Source of the DNA: Azonexaceae bacterium
GTDB taxonomy: Bacteria > Pseudomonadota > Gammaproteobacteria > Burkholderiales > Rhodocyclaceae
NCBI GenBank assembly: GCA_013335535.1
Contig: JAAXVL010000008.1
Coordinates: forward strand, 104,466-168,465
Reading direction: 5' to 3'
Length of the DNA: 64,000 nucleotides
Position 1 is the stretch's first letter. Each line of letters opens with the position of its first letter. The notes below the pieces were generated by a model that was given only the letters and a program-made list of their open reading frames with translations, searched no databases and was not told the DNA's origin. Shown one piece after another: positions 55,973-64,000 of the stretch. Both the position numbers and the translations under genes were made by a program.

Positions 55973-56434
55973 TTACAGCCCGGCGACGTTCGGATACTGA
56001 CCGATACGTTCCAGAGCGATACCGAGCATCTTGTCGGCGTCATCCTTCATCTTGGACAGGCTCGGGAAGCCGAAGCGATGCACGTCGCGCAAGGTCTTCT
56101 CGACAGCAACCAGCTTGCCGACGGTAATGATGGCGCGGCCAAAACCTTCGTGGGTCAGGTGCACGAGCGGCACGGCGAGCAGCTTGCATTCCTTTTCGAT
56201 GAGCACGGCAATGGCGTTGTAGAAGGCCTTGACGCGGGAAATGGTCTCGTCGTCCGGATCACCGATCATCGGGATGTTGGCCTTGCGTTCCTTGGTCAGG
56301 ATGTAGGGATCGAGAATCTTTTCGACCGTCCAGCCGGCGTAGGTGCCGTAGGTATCGAGCGCGCGCATCTGGCGGGCCATCTCCTTGACGAAATCGGTTT
56401 CGAAGATGGGATCGGCAGCAATGGCTTCAGTCAT
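55973..56434 (-). CDS. NifX-associated nitrogen-fixation protein (DUF269)
   Basis: A 153-residue protein from ATG 56434, preceded by AAGGAG. Motifs FETDFVKEMARQMRALDTYG and HRFGFPSLSKMKDDADKML match the DUF269 family that follows nifX in most nif clusters. Suggested to act with NifX in FeMo-cofactor trafficking; the biochemical role is not established. Confidence 0.9.
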   Translation of the reverse strand: MTEAIAADPIFETDFVKEMARQMRALDTYGTYAGWTVEKILDPYILTKERKANIPMIGDPDDETISRVKAFYNAIAVLIEKECKLLAVPLVHLTHEGFGRAIITVGKLVAVEKTLRDVHRFGFPSLSKMKDDADKMLGIALERIGQYPNVAGL

Positions 56435-56438
56435 GGTG

Positions 56439-56894
56439 TTACTCCTTGTGGAATGCGCTGTATTGATTGGAAATCGGAATGAGTTGCGGTGATGGCGAGA
56501 GGCTGGGGGTATAGGCGATGGCGATACGAGCCACGACCAGGGAGGCAACGAAACCTGCGGCCGCACCGAGCGCCATGGCGGAGTCACCACCGCCAGTCAA
56601 AACGCCGGCCAGGGTGCCGACAAGTGTGGCCAGCGCTGGAAAGAGATAGCCGAGCAAGGCAGCGAGCGAAAGACCAGATTCCGACAAACCGATATTCACG
56701 AAGTCACCCTCCTTCATGCCATGGGCGGCCGGCAGATCAAGCATGGTGGCCAGTGCGCCATCGGCCGACTTGCAGATGCAGCAATGGCCGCCGTGTCCGC
56801 AGACGCTGCAGGCGGTGGTCTCGACCACGACTGTCGCACGACCATTGGCAATGCGCCTGACCATGCCCCAGTGCTCGATCATGCCGGAGGTCAT
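56439..56894 (-). CDS. RseC/MucC-family membrane protein within the nif operon
   Basis: A 151-residue protein; ATG 56894 overlaps the nifX stop codon, and MIEHWG at 56882 is an alternative start. It has a Cys-rich N-terminal part (CSVCGHGGHCCICKS) and two membrane helices (about 75-95 and 100-125), typical of RseC/MucC and RnfG-neighbour proteins that work with Rnf-type electron transport or SoxR reduction. Its presence inside a nif operon suggests a role in electron supply or redox protection of nitrogenase; this is inferred. Confidence 0.82.
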   Translation of the reverse strand: MTSGMIEHWGMVRRIANGRATVVVETTACSVCGHGGHCCICKSADGALATMLDLPAAHGMKEGDFVNIGLSESGLSLAALLGYLFPALATLVGTLAGVLTGGGDSAMALGAAAGFVASLVVARIAIAYTPSLSPSPQLIPISNQYSAFHKE

Positions 56895-57370
56895 CCTTCC
56901 CACCCTTCCTCTTCCATGGAAGCGAAGCGATTCTCTTCCTTGGCCTTGGCCTGGGCGGCGATGGCGCGGTCGATCCAGACCACACCGCCGTCGCTCATCG
57001 CTTTCGAAATTTGCCCCAAAAGCTCGTCGACCGTGTCAACCTCGTCGACACGGATCGGCTGGATGCCCTTGGCCAGCAGCTTCTTGATCGCCGAAGCGCC
57101 GATCGCCATGACGTAAACCCCGGCGCAGCCTTCGAGAAAGTCGACCTTGGCGCCGAGCTTGTCCTCGTTGCCATCCATCGCCTCTTCGGCAAACTCGGCG
57201 ACGCCGACCAGCGTCGCCTTGTCCGGCGTCACTTCGTAGATCACGAAGCCCTCGGCCGAACCGAAGTGCTGATTGACCCGCGTCCGGTCAGTTGAGGCGA
57301 AGGCGACCTTGATCACGGCGTCCGGCTCCTGCCTAATGGACCAGACCAACTGCAGCCGACGAGATGACAT
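56891..57370 (-). CDS. nifX: NifX, FeMo-cofactor precursor carrier
   Basis: A 159-residue protein; ATG 57370 gives MSSRRLQL, similar to known NifX starts, and overlaps the nifN end by 38 bases. The core [16 protein letters not shown] and [23 protein letters not shown] belong to the NifX/NifB-C-terminal (dinitrogenase iron-molybdenum cofactor) domain. It binds NifB-co and the VK-cluster during cofactor assembly. Confidence 0.92.
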   Translation of the reverse strand: MSSRRLQLVWSIRQEPDAVIKVAFASTDRTRVNQHFGSAEGFVIYEVTPDKATLVGVAEFAEEAMDGNEDKLGAKVDFLEGCAGVYVMAIGASAIKKLLAKGIQPIRVDEVDTVDELLGQISKAMSDGGVVWIDRAIAAQAKAKEENRFASMEEEGWEG

Positions 57371-58736
57371 GTTGTTTGCTGACGCCATCGCGGTCGTCGG
57401 CCCAGTAGATTGATCGATAGGGTGCGAGTTCATGGTGTTGTCCCAGCATCAGGTTGGAGAGATCAAACAGTGCCTGCCGCGTACCGCGGTAGCCCACCCA
57501 GGTGCGGGCGTAACCGCCCACGTGGTCGTATTGCGGAAAGCCGGCCCGTAGCAGCGGCAAGCCCAGCCGCGAAGCCGTGTCGGCGGCATGGGAATTGGCG
57601 ACGATCAGTTGTGCACCGCCGAGCCGTGCCTCTTTTTCCATATCCTCAAGGTCGCCGACGATGACCTTGTCGATAGGTAGCGTCGCCAGGCTTTCATGCT
57701 TGTGCGTGGCAACGGCGCTGACAATCTCGGCCCCCATGCTGGTCAGGAAACGCACCTGCATGCCGACCAGGTCGGGATCGCCAGCCAGCGCGACGCGGGC
57801 GAAACCGATCATGAAATGGCTGTCGACCATGGCGTCCTGCAACTGCGCGCGGTGGCGTTCAATTTTCTCGGGTACCGGCTTGCCGGATATCTCGGCCAGC
57901 GCCTGGGTGAAAGCGTCGCAATCGTCGAGACCCATGAGGCCGGCGAAATGGTAGTCAGGCACCCCGGTCCGCGATTTCAGGATGGTTCCTGCCTTGAGCA
58001 GCGACGGGCCGACAACCAGGGTCGCAGCCGACTCGCCCATGATCTCGATTTCCGACCGCGGCGTACCGCCGATGGTCAGCGACGAGGTTTCGGCTTCTAC
58101 CAGATGGCCGTCGAGCGAATCGCCGATGTCCGGAACGACGATGGCACGCAGGCCAAAAGCTTCGACCCACTCCTTGATCGCCTCGATATCGCCCGGCGTC
58201 AGCATGGCCGACGCCAGCACATTGACCTGCTTCGGCCGCTTGCCGACGCAGGCGCTTTCCGGCACCAGCGTTTCGATCAGCGCCTCGATGGCCAGCGCGT
58301 AGCCGCTTTCCAGACAGCCGACGTAATCCGGTGTACTGACCGGGACCACGGCGACATGGGCAAATTCGGGGAATTTCGTGCGGAAATCGCGCAGGCAGCG
58401 ATGAATATCAGTGCCCTGCGTTTCTGACAGGCCGGTGGTGACGAGGCCGATGATGTCCGGCTTGCTCTTGTCGGACAACGTGCGCAGCGCCTCGATGACG
58501 TTGTCGTCGGCACCCATGATGCTCGACACCTGATCCATCGCCGTCGTCTGCAGGGGAATCGGCTCGCGGAAGTGGCGCACGAAGAACACCTTGCCGAAAG
58601 CCGTACAGCCCTGCGAACCATGCATGAGCGGCAGGCTGCGGTTGAGGCCAAGGAAGGCCAGCGACGCGCCGATAGTCTGGCTGACCTTGAGCGGATTGAC
58701 CGCCAACGCTTTCTTGGAGTGAATGATTTCAGCCAT
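57333..58736 (-). CDS. nifN: FeMo-cofactor scaffold subunit NifN
   Basis: A 467-residue nitrogenase-like protein. The N-terminal block [19 protein letters not shown] and the [14 protein letters not shown] region are NifN-specific. With NifE it forms the scaffold on which FeMo-co is finished. It follows nifE by ten bases. Confidence 0.95.
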   Translation of the reverse strand: MAEIIHSKKALAVNPLKVSQTIGASLAFLGLNRSLPLMHGSQGCTAFGKVFFVRHFREPIPLQTTAMDQVSSIMGADDNVIEALRTLSDKSKPDIIGLVTTGLSETQGTDIHRCLRDFRTKFPEFAHVAVVPVSTPDYVGCLESGYALAIEALIETLVPESACVGKRPKQVNVLASAMLTPGDIEAIKEWVEAFGLRAIVVPDIGDSLDGHLVEAETSSLTIGGTPRSEIEIMGESAATLVVGPSLLKAGTILKSRTGVPDYHFAGLMGLDDCDAFTQALAEISGKPVPEKIERHRAQLQDAMVDSHFMIGFARVALAGDPDLVGMQVRFLTSMGAEIVSAVATHKHESLATLPIDKVIVGDLEDMEKEARLGGAQLIVANSHAADTASRLGLPLLRAGFPQYDHVGGYARTWVGYRGTRQALFDLSNLMLGQHHELAPYRSIYWADDRDGVSKQHVISSAAVGLVH

Positions 58737-58746
58737 AGTTTTCCTC

Positions 58747-60147
58747 TTACGCCGCCAGCACGGTGCCAGGACCGCTTTGTTTGGCCCACGGCGCCGGCTT
58801 GCGCACGGCAGCCCACACCGGGCTTTCCATCGACAGCGCCAGCTGACGGGCCAGTTCGCTCATGCCGGCATAGCCGGCATAGCCAAATTCACGCTCCTGA
58901 TTGATGTCGAGGAAGGGGATCCGTGCCTTGAGCGCCGTGTAGAGATTGCGGCCACCGGCAATCAGGATGTCGGCCTTGTACTCGTGATAGGTCGATAACA
59001 GCGCCTTCGGGCTACCGTCATCGATCATCTTGGTGTCTTCGCCCATCAGCTCGCGGATGCGCGCCTTGTCTTCTTCGGTCGATTTCTTGGTGCCGGTTGC
59101 CACCACCTTCATGCCGAGATCCTGCAGGGCCGAGACGATGGACCACGACTTGACGCCGCCGGTATAGAGCAGTACGCGCTTGTCTTTGAGGCGGGCGCGC
59201 CAGGGTTCGAGCGCGGCGTGTGCCTTGGCTTCCTCACGGGCGATGACCACTTCGGTCCGGGCCGTCAGATCCGGGGCACCGATCAAGCGGGCGAAGTCGC
59301 GCAGGGCGTTGGAGACGTCCTGGACGCCGTAGAAACTGCCTTCGAAGAAGGGCTGGCCGAAGGTGTCCTGCATCTTGCGGGCGACGTTAAGCAGCGCCTT
59401 GGCACAGACCACCATGTTGACCTTGGCCCGGTGCATGGTCTGCACTTCATGGAAGCGCGAGTCGCCGGACAGCGTGCACAGAATACGCAGGCCGAGTTCG
59501 TCGAAGAGCGGCGCGACGTGCCAGAACTCGCCGGCAATGTTGTATTCGCCGATCAGATTGACGTCGTAGGTCGGCAGGCCATCGGCGCGCGGCACGACGG
59601 GCGCCGGTTCGGCCGTACCGATGACGTGCTTGAACATCGCTTCGCCGGCCAGCCGGTTGCCAAGGTTTTTGGTGCCGTAGAAGCCGGCGGCATCGACCGG
59701 GACGACCGGCGTACCCCAGCGTTCGGTGGCCGCCTTGCAGACGGCGCCGACGTCATCGCCGATCAGCGCGGTGACGCAGGTGTTGTAGATGAAGACCGCT
59801 TTCGGCGCGTAGCTGTCGATGGCCTGCTTGATGGCGTGGAACAGCCGCTTCTCGCCACGGCCCATGACCACGTCGGTTTCCGACAGGTCGGTGGTCATGC
59901 CGATCTTGTACAGGGTCACGCCGCTCGATCGCGTGCCGCGGTTGTCCCAGGAGGAGCCGGCACAGGCAATCGGGCCGTGCACGATGTGGGCAACGTCAGC
60001 AATCGGTAGCAGCGCAATCTGCGCGCCGTCAAAGGAACAGCCGCCCGCCGTGGCACCCGGCTTGGGCTTGGCGCAGCCGGACTTTTCCTTGGTGTTATGG
60101 GTACAGGCTGGCTCGTCGAGCAAGGCCTGGATTTCGCTGGCTTTCAT
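58747..60147 (-). CDS. nifE: FeMo-cofactor scaffold subunit NifE
   Basis: A 466-residue protein from ATG 60147 ([10 protein letters not shown]) after TGGAGAA. It carries Cys ligands in [39 protein letters not shown] and [19 protein letters not shown] of the nitrogenase/NifE fold. First gene of a ten-gene operon read from a sigma-54 promoter. nifHDK, the usual upstream neighbours, are not here. Confidence 0.95.
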   Translation of the reverse strand: MKASEIQALLDEPACTHNTKEKSGCAKPKPGATAGGCSFDGAQIALLPIADVAHIVHGPIACAGSSWDNRGTRSSGVTLYKIGMTTDLSETDVVMGRGEKRLFHAIKQAIDSYAPKAVFIYNTCVTALIGDDVGAVCKAATERWGTPVVPVDAAGFYGTKNLGNRLAGEAMFKHVIGTAEPAPVVPRADGLPTYDVNLIGEYNIAGEFWHVAPLFDELGLRILCTLSGDSRFHEVQTMHRAKVNMVVCAKALLNVARKMQDTFGQPFFEGSFYGVQDVSNALRDFARLIGAPDLTARTEVVIAREEAKAHAALEPWRARLKDKRVLLYTGGVKSWSIVSALQDLGMKVVATGTKKSTEEDKARIRELMGEDTKMIDDGSPKALLSTYHEYKADILIAGGRNLYTALKARIPFLDINQEREFGYAGYAGMSELARQLALSMESPVWAAVRKPAPWAKQSGPGTVLAA

Positions 60148-60177
60148 GCTGTTCTCCAGAGGTCTGGATAGCATTTA

Positions 60178-60192
60178 GCAAGACGGGTGCCA
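60178..60192 (-). promoter_or_regulatory. Sigma-54 promoter of the nifE operon
   Basis: On the minus strand TGGCAC-CCGTC-TTGC, an exact -24/-12 match, 31 bases ahead of nifE. Confidence 0.88.
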
Positions 60193-60234
60193 CCTTTAAT
60201 CCATTGATTTATATGGATTTAAAACCACAAAAAT

Positions 60235-60250
60235 TGTCGCCTTTGCGACA
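60235..60250. promoter_or_regulatory. NifA upstream activator site for the nifE operon
   Basis: TGT-CGCCTTTGCG-ACA, an exact TGT-N10-ACA match, 43 bases upstream of the -24 element. Confidence 0.75.
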
Positions 60251-60254
60251 AGCC

Positions 60255-60276
60255 GTGTTTCTATCGACAGAAACAC
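60255..60276. promoter_or_regulatory. 22-bp inverted repeat between nifE and the stress protein gene
   Basis: GTGTTTCT-N6-AGAAACAC, perfect eight-base arms. It could be an operator for either direction; no matching family site was recognised. Confidence 0.6.
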
Positions 60277-60370
60277 GACGTCTTTGGCGATGGTGCTACC
60301 GAAATATGGCAAGGCCCTCTACAGTTTAGGAGAGGAAGCATTCCTGCAAACCGGGCGAAAGGCGATTCAA

Positions 60371-60805
60371 ATGCGTACCGTACTACTTCCAGTCGACGGC
60401 TCGAAACATGCCTTCGCCGCTGCCCTCTATCTGATCGAGTTTGCCAAGTTGCACGGTTCGATTGAGGTGCATGTTGTCCATGTCGAGCCGGCACCGATCG
60501 CCTGGCAAACCCAGGGCATGGCAGAGGCCGATATTCAGAGGCACCTGGCCGCCCGTGCGGACATCGTGGTGAAGCCTGTTCAAAAGCTATTGAGCGAGGC
60601 CGGCATTAGCCATGAAACGTACGTCAGGCAGGGTGAAACAGCTGAAGTCATCGTCGCGCTGGCCGATGAACTAAGTTGCGACAGCATCGTCATGGGCACC
60701 CGCGGCATGGGTGGGCTGGCTGCATTGGCCTTGGGCTCGGTGACGCGCAAGGTGCTTCACTTGTCGACCAAACCGGTAGTCTGCATCAAGGCCGAAGACG
60801 ACTGA
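60371..60805 (+). CDS. Universal stress protein, UspA family
   Basis: A 144-residue protein from ATG 60371. N-terminal VLLPVDGSKHAFAAALY and C-terminal GTRGMGGLAALALGSVTRKVL (the ATP-binding G-2x-G-9x-G(S/T) loop) mark the ATP-binding class of UspA proteins. It is divergent from nifE with shared upstream sequence, so it may respond to the same redox or nitrogen state. It ends at a terminator. Confidence 0.9.
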   Translation: MRTVLLPVDGSKHAFAAALYLIEFAKLHGSIEVHVVHVEPAPIAWQTQGMAEADIQRHLAARADIVVKPVQKLLSEAGISHETYVRQGETAEVIVALADELSCDSIVMGTRGMGGLAALALGSVTRKVLHLSTKPVVCIKAEDD

Positions 60806-60810
60806 GAGAA

Positions 60811-60846
60811 GCCTGCCCCGACCGTCAACCGGTTGGGCAGGCTTTT
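60811..60846 (+). terminator. Rho-independent terminator after the stress protein gene, with a repeat fragment in the loop
   Basis: GCCTGCCC and GGGCAGGC arms followed by TTTT. The loop CGACCGTCAACCGGTT contains the core of the dispersed repeat. Confidence 0.8.
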
Positions 60847-60855
60847 GGCATCAGA

Positions 60856-61923
60856 TTACAGAACGAGTTCGTCGCGGAGCTTGGCCAGCAGCTTGGGGCC
60901 AACGCCTTTGACGCTGCCAAGATCGTCGAGCGAAGCATGGGGACGGCTGGCGATGATGGCCTTGACCACGGTAGCGCTCAGGCCTTTGATGGCCAGCAGA
61001 TCTGCCTCGCTGGCCGAATTGACAGCAATGCCCTTGGCGACCGGAGCCTTGGCTGCCTTGGCTGCCTTGGCTGGCACTTTGCTCTCCTTGGCCACCGGCT
61101 TCGGCTCAGCTTTGGCCTTTACCTTCGTCGACTTTTCCTTCGGTGCTTCTTCCTTGGCGGTGGCCTTCTTGGCGGCAGCTTTTGGCTTGGCCTTGGATTT
61201 GGCCGGCACTTCCAGCGAAAGATTGCAGTAATCACGCGTCACGTAACCAGCCGGACCCCATTCACGCAGCATCAGGGTCAGCACGCCCGGGCCTTCAGGG
61301 GCAGCCGCGGGAACGACAAAGTTGCAGTCGGACAGCTGCTGACCACCACCCAGCACGCCGAGAATCATGCTGGCGACCGGGATACCCTGCCAGCTTCCGC
61401 CCGCATAGGGTTCATCAAGAGCCCAAACTTCAAGGGCCAGGGTGCCGCTCAGGTTGTCTTCGGCGCGCGGATTTTCAATAGCATCGACCGTCAGCGTCGC
61501 CATGCCATCAGCCAGGGCGCAGGTCACATTGCCCGACAATTTCGGCTGCACGAAGCTTTCAGCGACTGGATAAACGGCGAGATCGGCGACGCTCGGTAAA
61601 CCATTCTCACCCCAGAATACCAGGGCCAGCGCCATTTCCTGATCATCCGTACCTGCAGGCGGCATGGCTGCAACCGTTGCCGCCAGGCTTTGATAACCGG
61701 CGGCCGGATAGACGGCCAACTCGGCAACCTTGACGCCAGCCAGTTGCTTATCCGGAAAGCCAGACACGCTGCTCCACAACTGCAGCGCCCATTGCGATGC
61801 AGCACTCAGAGCGGCATCGGAAAAGGTGAGTTCAGCATTGATCTGGACGGAGTCGCCGTCAAAGCAATATCCGTGGGTTTCGCCAATGCTGGCCAGGGCG
61901 GTTCCGGAAATGTCTTGTGTCAT
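60856..61923 (-). CDS. Helix-hairpin-helix protein with repeated N-terminal modules
   Basis: A 355-residue protein in three parts. Residues 1 to about 230 hold at least three related strand modules (ALQLWSS...GVKVAELAVYP, ALALVFWG...SVADLAVYP, ALEVWALDE...VASMILG). A Lys/Ala/Pro-rich linker follows (about 240-295). The C-terminal 60 residues form a ComEA-like helix-hairpin-helix DNA-binding unit (VNSASEADLLAIKGLSATV, LGSVKGVGPKLLAKL). It probably binds DNA nonspecifically through its tail and something else through its modules. No signal peptide. Function unknown. Confidence 0.78.
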   Translation of the reverse strand: MTQDISGTALASIGETHGYCFDGDSVQINAELTFSDAALSAASQWALQLWSSVSGFPDKQLAGVKVAELAVYPAAGYQSLAATVAAMPPAGTDDQEMALALVFWGENGLPSVADLAVYPVAESFVQPKLSGNVTCALADGMATLTVDAIENPRAEDNLSGTLALEVWALDEPYAGGSWQGIPVASMILGVLGGGQQLSDCNFVVPAAAPEGPGVLTLMLREWGPAGYVTRDYCNLSLEVPAKSKAKPKAAAKKATAKEEAPKEKSTKVKAKAEPKPVAKESKVPAKAAKAAKAPVAKGIAVNSASEADLLAIKGLSATVVKAIIASRPHASLDDLGSVKGVGPKLLAKLRDELVL

Positions 61924-62060
61924 AAATTGATACCTGTTCTATCGATCTGGGAGGCGCATTATATGTGCGATTTTTCTTTTTTTATCATGTAGTTAGTATT
62001 GTTTTTTTGGCACTGGATTGGTGCGCAAAAACCAGTTTTTTTTGTCGCAAACCCGACATG

Positions 62061-62084
62061 AAAAAAGGCGGCCGGAGCCGCCTT
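62061..62084 (-). terminator. Rho-independent terminator after the nhaD-like gene
   Basis: GGCGGC and GCCGCC arms around CGGA with A residues on the left (minus-strand T tract) and a T-rich run on the right, so it may act both ways. Confidence 0.75.
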
Positions 62085-62088
62085 CTTT

Positions 62089-62131
62089 TCATTTTTAGCC
62101 GATTTTTCCGGTTGACCGTGGCAAGCCCGGC
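62089..62131 (+). repeat. Dispersed repeat copy downstream of the nhaD-like gene
   Basis: ATTTTTAGCCGATTTTTCCGG then TTGACCGTGGCAAG, an exact core match. Like the 52631 copy it is followed by CAAGCC(C/T)GGCT. Confidence 0.8.
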
Positions 62132-62142
62132 TAACCTTGAAA

Positions 62143-63474
62143 TTACTGTGCCGGAACTGGAGCAGCTGCAGGCGCTTCGACCGCCAACGGTGCCACCACT
62201 TTCTTGTGGCCGGCATCGGGATGCCAGCCGAGCACAGCCAGCATGACCATGAAGCCGACGACGTAGGCGAACGCGACGTGCCAGCCGTGCTTGAGCCACT
62301 GGGCCGCCGATTTGGCTTCCGGATACATGTTGGACAGCGCGACGCCAGCCGACGAGCCGAACCACAGCATGGACCCGCCAAAACCGACGGCATAGGCCAG
62401 GAAACCCCAGTCGAAGCCGCCCTGACGGAGCGCCAGCGCGGTCAGCGGAATGTTGTCGAAGACCGCAGACACGAAGCCCAGCGTGAAGGCCGATTGCCAC
62501 GAAGCCGGCGGCAGCGCTTCGACCGGCATCATTGAGGCGCAAAGCACGAGCGAAAGCAGGAAGATAGAACCCTTGATGGTTTCCGGCATGAGCTCCCAGT
62601 CGTGACGACGAACCGGGATGGTCAGGATGATGGCCACCCACACGGCGACGCCGATGAACGGGAAGTGCTCCGCCATTTCAGGGAACTTGACGTTGATGGT
62701 GATGTTGGTTGCAACGGCAAATACCAGCATGGTGACGACGATGAAGATGCGGCCCCAGTCGATTTTTGTGTGCGCGTGAGAGTGCTTGATGATCGGCGAG
62801 TAGGCGTGCTGCTGCTTGGCACCAAAGTAGCCGATGATGAGTAGCGCGACGCCAGCCGCGACGTAGGCATCGAATACCTGAACCGGGCTGATGCCGTCAA
62901 TCCACATCATGGTCGTCGTCGTATCACCGACAACCGATCCCGAACCGCCGGCATTGGAGGCCGCGACGATGGCGGCCAGATAGCCGATATGGACCTTGCC
63001 CTTGAACAACTGGTGCGCCATGGCGCCGCCGATCAGCGCGGCGGCAATGTTGTCGAGGAAGCTGGAAATGACGAAAACCATGACCAGCATGACGAAGCCG
63101 CCCTTCCAGTCATCCGGCAGATACTTGGGCAGGATGACCGGCACGTGGCTCTTTTCGAAATGGCGGGCGAGTAGCGCAAAGCCGGTGAGCAGGCAGAACA
63201 GGTTGCCGATGGTCACCCACTCGTGGCCAAGATGGCCGACCAGTCCGGCAACACCGATACCTGTCTTGAAGCCGGTAAAGAGAATCTTGTACAGGCTGAT
63301 CGTGAACAGGCCGGTCAGTGCGACGTAGAGCGTGGCATGGTGAAACAGCGCGACGCCGAGCAGGGTTAGCCCGAACAGGATGAAATCGACGGGGATACCG
63401 CCAACGCTCGGCAGAGCGTCGGCCGCAAAGACCGAAAACGGAACAAGGAGGATAAGGAACAGGATTCGGCGCAT
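62143..63474 (-). CDS. NhaD-type sodium/proton antiporter (citrate-transporter fold)
   Basis: A 443-residue polytopic protein from ATG 63474 (MRRILFLILLVPF), with a signal-like first helix and about 11 further membrane segments. NAGGSGSVVGDTTTTMMW is the NhaD signature loop, and FLDNIAAALIGGAMA and VFDNIPLTALALRQG are the paired inverted-repeat motifs of the ion-transporter superfamily. It likely exchanges Na+ or Li+ for protons. A carboxylate transporter role is possible but the GDTTTTMMW motif favours antiport. Confidence 0.8.
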   Translation of the reverse strand: MRRILFLILLVPFSVFAADALPSVGGIPVDFILFGLTLLGVALFHHATLYVALTGLFTISLYKILFTGFKTGIGVAGLVGHLGHEWVTIGNLFCLLTGFALLARHFEKSHVPVILPKYLPDDWKGGFVMLVMVFVISSFLDNIAAALIGGAMAHQLFKGKVHIGYLAAIVAASNAGGSGSVVGDTTTTMMWIDGISPVQVFDAYVAAGVALLIIGYFGAKQQHAYSPIIKHSHAHTKIDWGRIFIVVTMLVFAVATNITINVKFPEMAEHFPFIGVAVWVAIILTIPVRRHDWELMPETIKGSIFLLSLVLCASMMPVEALPPASWQSAFTLGFVSAVFDNIPLTALALRQGGFDWGFLAYAVGFGGSMLWFGSSAGVALSNMYPEAKSAAQWLKHGWHVAFAYVVGFMVMLAVLGWHPDAGHKKVVAPLAVEAPAAAPVPAQ

Positions 63475-63706
63475 GGAGGCACTCTGGAAAGCACCTGGCA
63501 GGGAAAAATAGCAACCCGCAACCAGGTCCGGTGGAAAGAAAGTGGCACATTGTCGACTGATGTCGGCTAGCGAACAAGTCAGCAATATCCCTTAGGCGCC
63601 TGAACACCCCTCCCCGGCTGTCGAAAACACCAAGCTTCTCGCACCACAGCGACGCAATGACAGCCGCGATTGGTCGAACAACCCAAGCCGCGACGCTTCA
63701 GACACT

Positions 63707-63741
63707 TTGATTTTGGCCAATTTTTCCGGTTGACCGTGGAA
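63707..63741 (+). repeat. Dispersed repeat copy downstream of pntB
   Basis: GATTTTGGCCAATTTTTCCGG then TTGACCGTGGAAG, an exact core match. Confidence 0.8.
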
Positions 63742-63764
63742 GTCACTCCTCACCGACAAAAACG

Positions 63765-63786
63765 AACCCCGCCAGGTGCCGGGGTT
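63765..63786 (-). terminator. Rho-independent terminator after pntB
   Basis: AACCCCG and CGGGGTT arms. A residues to the left supply the minus-strand T tract; 12 bases beyond the pntB stop codon. Confidence 0.75.
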
Positions 63787-63797
63787 TTGGTAAAGCC

Positions 63798-64000
63798 CTA
63801 CCCCATTGTCTTCAAATGCTGAATGATCTCCCCGGCCATGGGCTGGGCATCGCCATAAAGCATGCGGCAGTTGTCGGTATAGAACAGCGCATTCTCGACA
63901 CCCGAGTAACCGGTGCCTTTCCCACGCTTGATCACGATCACGTTCTGCGCCTTGTCGGCATCGAGAATCGGCATGCCGTAGATCGGGCTGGATTTGTCGG
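63798..64000 (-). CDS. pntB: NAD(P) transhydrogenase beta subunit, C-terminal end (partial)
   Basis: The last 67 codons of a minus-strand gene that starts beyond the window. The visible sequence SSPIYGMPILDADKAQNVIV, KRGKGTGYSGVENALFY and MLYGDAQPMAGEIIQHL is the NADP-binding domain III end of PntB. PntAB couples proton flow to hydride transfer from NADH to NADP+. Confidence 0.9.
   Translation of the reverse strand, partial: DKSSPIYGMPILDADKAQNVIVIKRGKGTGYSGVENALFYTDNCRMLYGDAQPMAGEIIQHLKTMG

Larger units (their letters stand above)
63475..63797. other. Gene-free interval between nhaD-like gene and pntB (323 bp)
   Basis: It holds the upstream region of the antiporter gene, one copy of the dispersed repeat and the pntB terminator. 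No coding frame with plausible composition was seen. Confidence 0.6.

Overview
The window looks like chromosomal DNA from a GC-rich, nitrogen-fixing beta-proteobacterium of the Rhodocyclales (Dechloromonas/Azonexus-like). This is inferred from gene content and product style (split nif clusters with NifA/sigma-54 signals, a paa cluster with its own branched-chain-type ABC transporter, duplicated fatty-acid oxidation operons). It is not based on any database match. No tRNA, rRNA, CRISPR array or insertion sequence was seen.

Region 1 (1-7.3 kb, lower GC): a membrane sensor with a degenerate HD-GYP domain, a LapG-like periplasmic protease, and a three-gene unit that reads as a type XI (Slam) secretion system. 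That unit is a TPR + beta-barrel outer-membrane translocon followed by two tandem paralogous secreted proteins with TbpB-like C-terminal barrels, each gene followed by its own terminator. Region 2 (7.3-24.5 kb, minus strand): two sets of beta-oxidation genes (acyl-CoA dehydrogenases, thiolases, FadB/FadJ-type multifunctional enzymes, FadD, FadL, a hotdog thioesterase, a chalcone-isomerase-like protein) and a TetR regulator. Four near-identical sites of the form (C/A)AAAC-N3/4-GTTTG lie upstream of tetR, fadL and the fadB operon and define a likely local regulon. Region 3 (24.5-29.4 kb): a GGDEF-EAL protein, dihydrofolate reductase, a FolB-like protein and two small proteins sharing a C-terminal motif.

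Region 4 (29.4-49.9 kb): a phenylacetate cluster. The minus-strand arm encodes LivF fused to a hemerythrin domain, LivG, LivM, LivH, a ferredoxin-NAD(P)H reductase and an R2-like di-iron protein. The plus-strand arm encodes PaaN, PaaG, PaaH, PaaI, PaaK, PaaJ, a Liv-type binding protein, PaaF and a second hydratase. IclR, PaaY and PaaX follow. The usual ring epoxidase genes paaABCDE are absent from the window, and the di-iron/reductase pair sits where they would be expected. Region 5 (50-60.2 kb): DNA polymerase IV, then iscA-nifU-nifS and nifE-nifN-nifX with accessory genes, each operon headed by a sigma-54 promoter and a NifA-type upstream site. nifHDK is not in the window. Region 6 (60.3-64 kb): a universal stress protein, a helix-hairpin-helix protein, an NhaD-type antiporter and the 3' end of pntB.

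A roughly 30-bp interspersed repeat (core TTTTTCCGGTTGACCGTGG) occurs about 13 times, mostly in short gaps between genes but also inside at least three coding regions. It is the main structure the genes do not explain.
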